From: Pseudomonadota bacterium
GTDB taxonomy: Bacteria > Pseudomonadota > Alphaproteobacteria > Acetobacterales > Acetobacteraceae
Assembly (NCBI GenBank): GCA_021815835.1
Contig: JAKAZN010000131.1
Coordinates: 1 to 6,112, forward strand
DNA: 6,112 bases
Reading direction: 5' to 3'
Made by a program: the position numbers and the translations under genes. A model generated the notes under the pieces. It saw only the letters and a list, made by a program, of their open reading frames with translations. It ran no database searches and was not told where the DNA came from. Of the stretch, positions 4,497 through 6,112 are shown in pieces (position 1 is the stretch's first letter; each line of letters starts with the position of its first letter).

Positions 4497-6112
4497 TGCC
4501 CGCCAGCAGCGTCGTCACCGCGCGCGCGAAGCCGGCCGGATCGCCCGGCAGGTCGCCCTCCGCCACGCGCGCGAGATCGAGCAGGGTTGCCGCCGCGCGC
4601 CGGATCGTTTCGCTCTCGCCGGCGCGCGCGGCGAGCGCGGCGATCGCGGGGTGGCGCGGATTGACCTCCAGCACCGGCGGCGGCGTCGGCCCGCCGCGGC
4701 CCGAGCGGCGCAGCATCCGTTGCATCTGCAGATCGGGACCGCCGGCCCCGGCGGCCAGCACCACGGCGCTGTCGGTCAGGCGCCCGGTCGCGCGCACATC
4801 CGCGACCGCGTCGCCGAGCGCGGTCTTCATCGCCGCGGTCAGGACCGAGATATCGGGCAGGTCGCCCGCCTCCGGCGGGCTGGCCTGGGTGACGCTGACC
4901 AGGCGCTTGCCCTCGAAGCTCGCCAGCCGGTCGGGCCAGAAGGCGTCGATCGGGTCGGCGAGCAGCAGCACGTCCTGGTTGCGGGCGCGGAAGCCTTCCA
5001 GCTGGGGCGAATGGCGCAGCGCCTCGATCGTATCGCCGACGATATAATAGATCTCGTCCTGGCCGGGGGCCATCTTTTCGATGTAGGCGGCGAGCGAGAT
5101 CGGGGCCTCGGTCGCGGCGGAACGGAAGCGCGCCAGCGCGGCGAGCTCGGCGCGATGTTCGGAATCCTCCCAGATGCCTTCCTTCAGCAGCGGGCCGAAA
5201 TTCTCCCAGAAGCTTGCGTAGTCGGTGTCTTCCTTCGCGCGGGTCTTCAGCTCGCCCAGCACGCGCCCGACCAGGGCCTTGCGGATGCGGCCGAGCACGG
5301 GCGTGGCCTGCAACATCTCGCGCGAGACATTGAGCGGCAGGTCCTCGGTATCCACCACGCCCTGGACGAAGCGCAGCCAGGACGGCAGCAGCTCGGCCTT
5401 GTCGGTGATGAACATCCGCCGCACATGCAGGCGGATCTGCGACTGCCGTTCCTCGTCGAGCACCCGGAACGGGCGCGACCCGGGGATGAACAGCAGGGCG
5501 GTGAACTCGGTCAGGCCCTCGGCGCGCCAGTGCAAAATGGCCCAGGGCGTGTCGAACATGTGCCCCAGGTGGCGGTAGAATTCGTGATAGGAGGCCTCGG
5601 TGATCTCGGCGCGCGGCTTGCGCCAGAGCGCGGTGCCTTCGTTGGCGGCGAGCTCCTTGCCGTCCTGGGCGATGGTGATGGGCAGGGTGATGTGGTCGGC
5701 CCATTTGCGCACGATCGTCTCGAGGCGCATCGGGTCGAGGTATTCCTCGGCGTCCGGTTTCAGATGCAACACGATGCTGGTGCCGGCGGCGGCGCGCTCG
5801 GCGGGGGCGACGGTGAAGCGGCCGTGATCGGCGGCCCCAGGGGATCCGATATCGCAGGACCAGAGGAAGGCGTGATCGGTGCCGGCCTTGCGCGACGTGA
5901 CCTCCACGCGGTCGGCGACCATGAAGGCGGAATAGAAGCCGACGCCGAACTGGCCGATCAGGTTGGGCCGGTCCTCGGGCTTCGCGTCCGCCAGCGCGGC
6001 GCCGAAGGCGGCGGTGCCGGAGCGCGCGATGGTGCCGAGATGGGCGATCAGCTCGTCATGGTCCATGCCGATGCCGGCGTCCGCGATCATCAGGGTGCGG
6101 GCGGGCTTGTCG
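4483..6112 (-). CDS. htpG: Molecular chaperone HtpG (bacterial Hsp90), N-terminus cut off by the window edge
   Basis: This is the bacterial Hsp90 homologue, a cytosolic homodimeric ATP-dependent chaperone that remodels client proteins, often with DnaK. The frame is open to the right edge: the codons before the ATG at 6090 read DKPARTL, continuing the conserved Hsp90 strand, so that ATG is internal. Counting from it, motifs are ADAGIGM (3-9; Asp4 is the ATP-adenine-binding aspartate), LGTIARSGT (18-26), the lid motif [15 protein letters not shown] (46-60), middle-domain FIPGSRPF (201-208), [11 protein letters not shown] (251-261, with the Arg257 expected to contact ATP phosphate), FWENFGP (294-300) and the C-terminal dimerisation region with LEVNPRHP (474-481). 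About 542 residues are visible; against the roughly 620 to 640 usual for HtpG, some 80 N-terminal residues, including the catalytic glutamate, lie outside. Its TAA stop is one base from the stop of the convergent operon. Identity is very secure; promoter and heat-shock control lie outside the window. Confidence 0.97.
   Translation of the reverse strand, partial: DKPARTLMIADAGIGMDHDELIAHLGTIARSGTAAFGAALADAKPEDRPNLIGQFGVGFYSAFMVADRVEVTSRKAGTDHAFLWSCDIGSPGAADHGRFTVAPAERAAAGTSIVLHLKPDAEEYLDPMRLETIVRKWADHITLPITIAQDGKELAANEGTALWRKPRAEITEASYHEFYRHLGHMFDTPWAILHWRAEGLTEFTALLFIPGSRPFRVLDEERQSQIRLHVRRMFITDKAELLPSWLRFVQGVVDTEDLPLNVSREMLQATPVLGRIRKALVGRVLGELKTRAKEDTDYASFWENFGPLLKEGIWEDSEHRAELAALARFRSAATEAPISLAAYIEKMAPGQDEIYYIVGDTIEALRHSPQLEGFRARNQDVLLLADPIDAFWPDRLASFEGKRLVSVTQASPPEAGDLPDISVLTAAMKTALGDAVADVRATGRLTDSAVVLAAGAGGPDLQMQRMLRRSGRGGPTPPPVLEVNPRHPAIAALAARAGESETIRRAAATLLDLARVAEGDLPGDPAGFARAVTTLLAGSLGS

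Noticed and set aside
4079..5704. A 541-codon minus-strand open frame overlapping htpG in another frame
   Set aside because: It overlaps the conserved HtpG reading frame and is Arg/Ala/Gly-rich in composition; it is a frame shadow.
6088..6090. ATG at 6090 as the start of HtpG
   Set aside because: The codons upstream continue the conserved Hsp90 sequence to the window edge, so this is an internal methionine and the gene is cut by the window.
1..6112. tRNA, rRNA, insertion sequence or phage elements
   Set aside because: I saw no tRNA-like cloverleaf, rRNA sequence, transposase or integrase motif, and no terminal inverted repeats with target duplications.

Overview
The window is high-GC DNA with dense coding, short or overlapping gene junctions and GC-rich wobble positions. 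The gene content (HtpG, a PcaC-like decarboxylase, a luciferase-like oxidoreductase) and the style fit an alphaproteobacterium. Acetobacteraceae or a related Rhodospirillales lineage is my best guess, but this is an impression from composition and protein style, not a proven placement.

Layout: positions 1-230 hold no gene I can support. They contain a 16-bp tandem repeat (12-65) and GC-rich sequence with weak hairpins. A metallo-beta-lactamase-fold hydrolase resembling the N-acyl-homoserine-lactonase family lies on the minus strand (231-1040). A 103-bp divergent intergenic region (1041-1143) separates it from a tightly packed plus-strand operon: a PcaC-like carboxymuconolactone decarboxylase family protein (1144-1551), a 3-hydroxyisobutyrate-dehydrogenase-family oxidoreductase (1548-2450, ATGA overlap), a luciferase-like flavin-dependent oxidoreductase (2478-3488) and a second, different MBL-fold hydrolase of the COG1237 type (3498-4481). 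The minus-strand htpG gene converges on the operon with a single base between the stop codons and runs off the right edge of the window (4483-6112, N-terminus missing).

How the genes may work together: the four-gene operon plus the divergent hydrolase look like an accessory catabolic or modification cluster. It combines a flavin-dependent (mono)oxygenase or oxidoreductase, a decarboxylase of the lactone-decarboxylating family, a beta-hydroxyacid dehydrogenase and two metal-dependent hydrolases of lactone- or ester-cleaving type. No other beta-ketoadipate genes, transporter or regulator are in the window, so the substrate cannot be named. htpG is a housekeeping chaperone and probably unrelated to the cluster.
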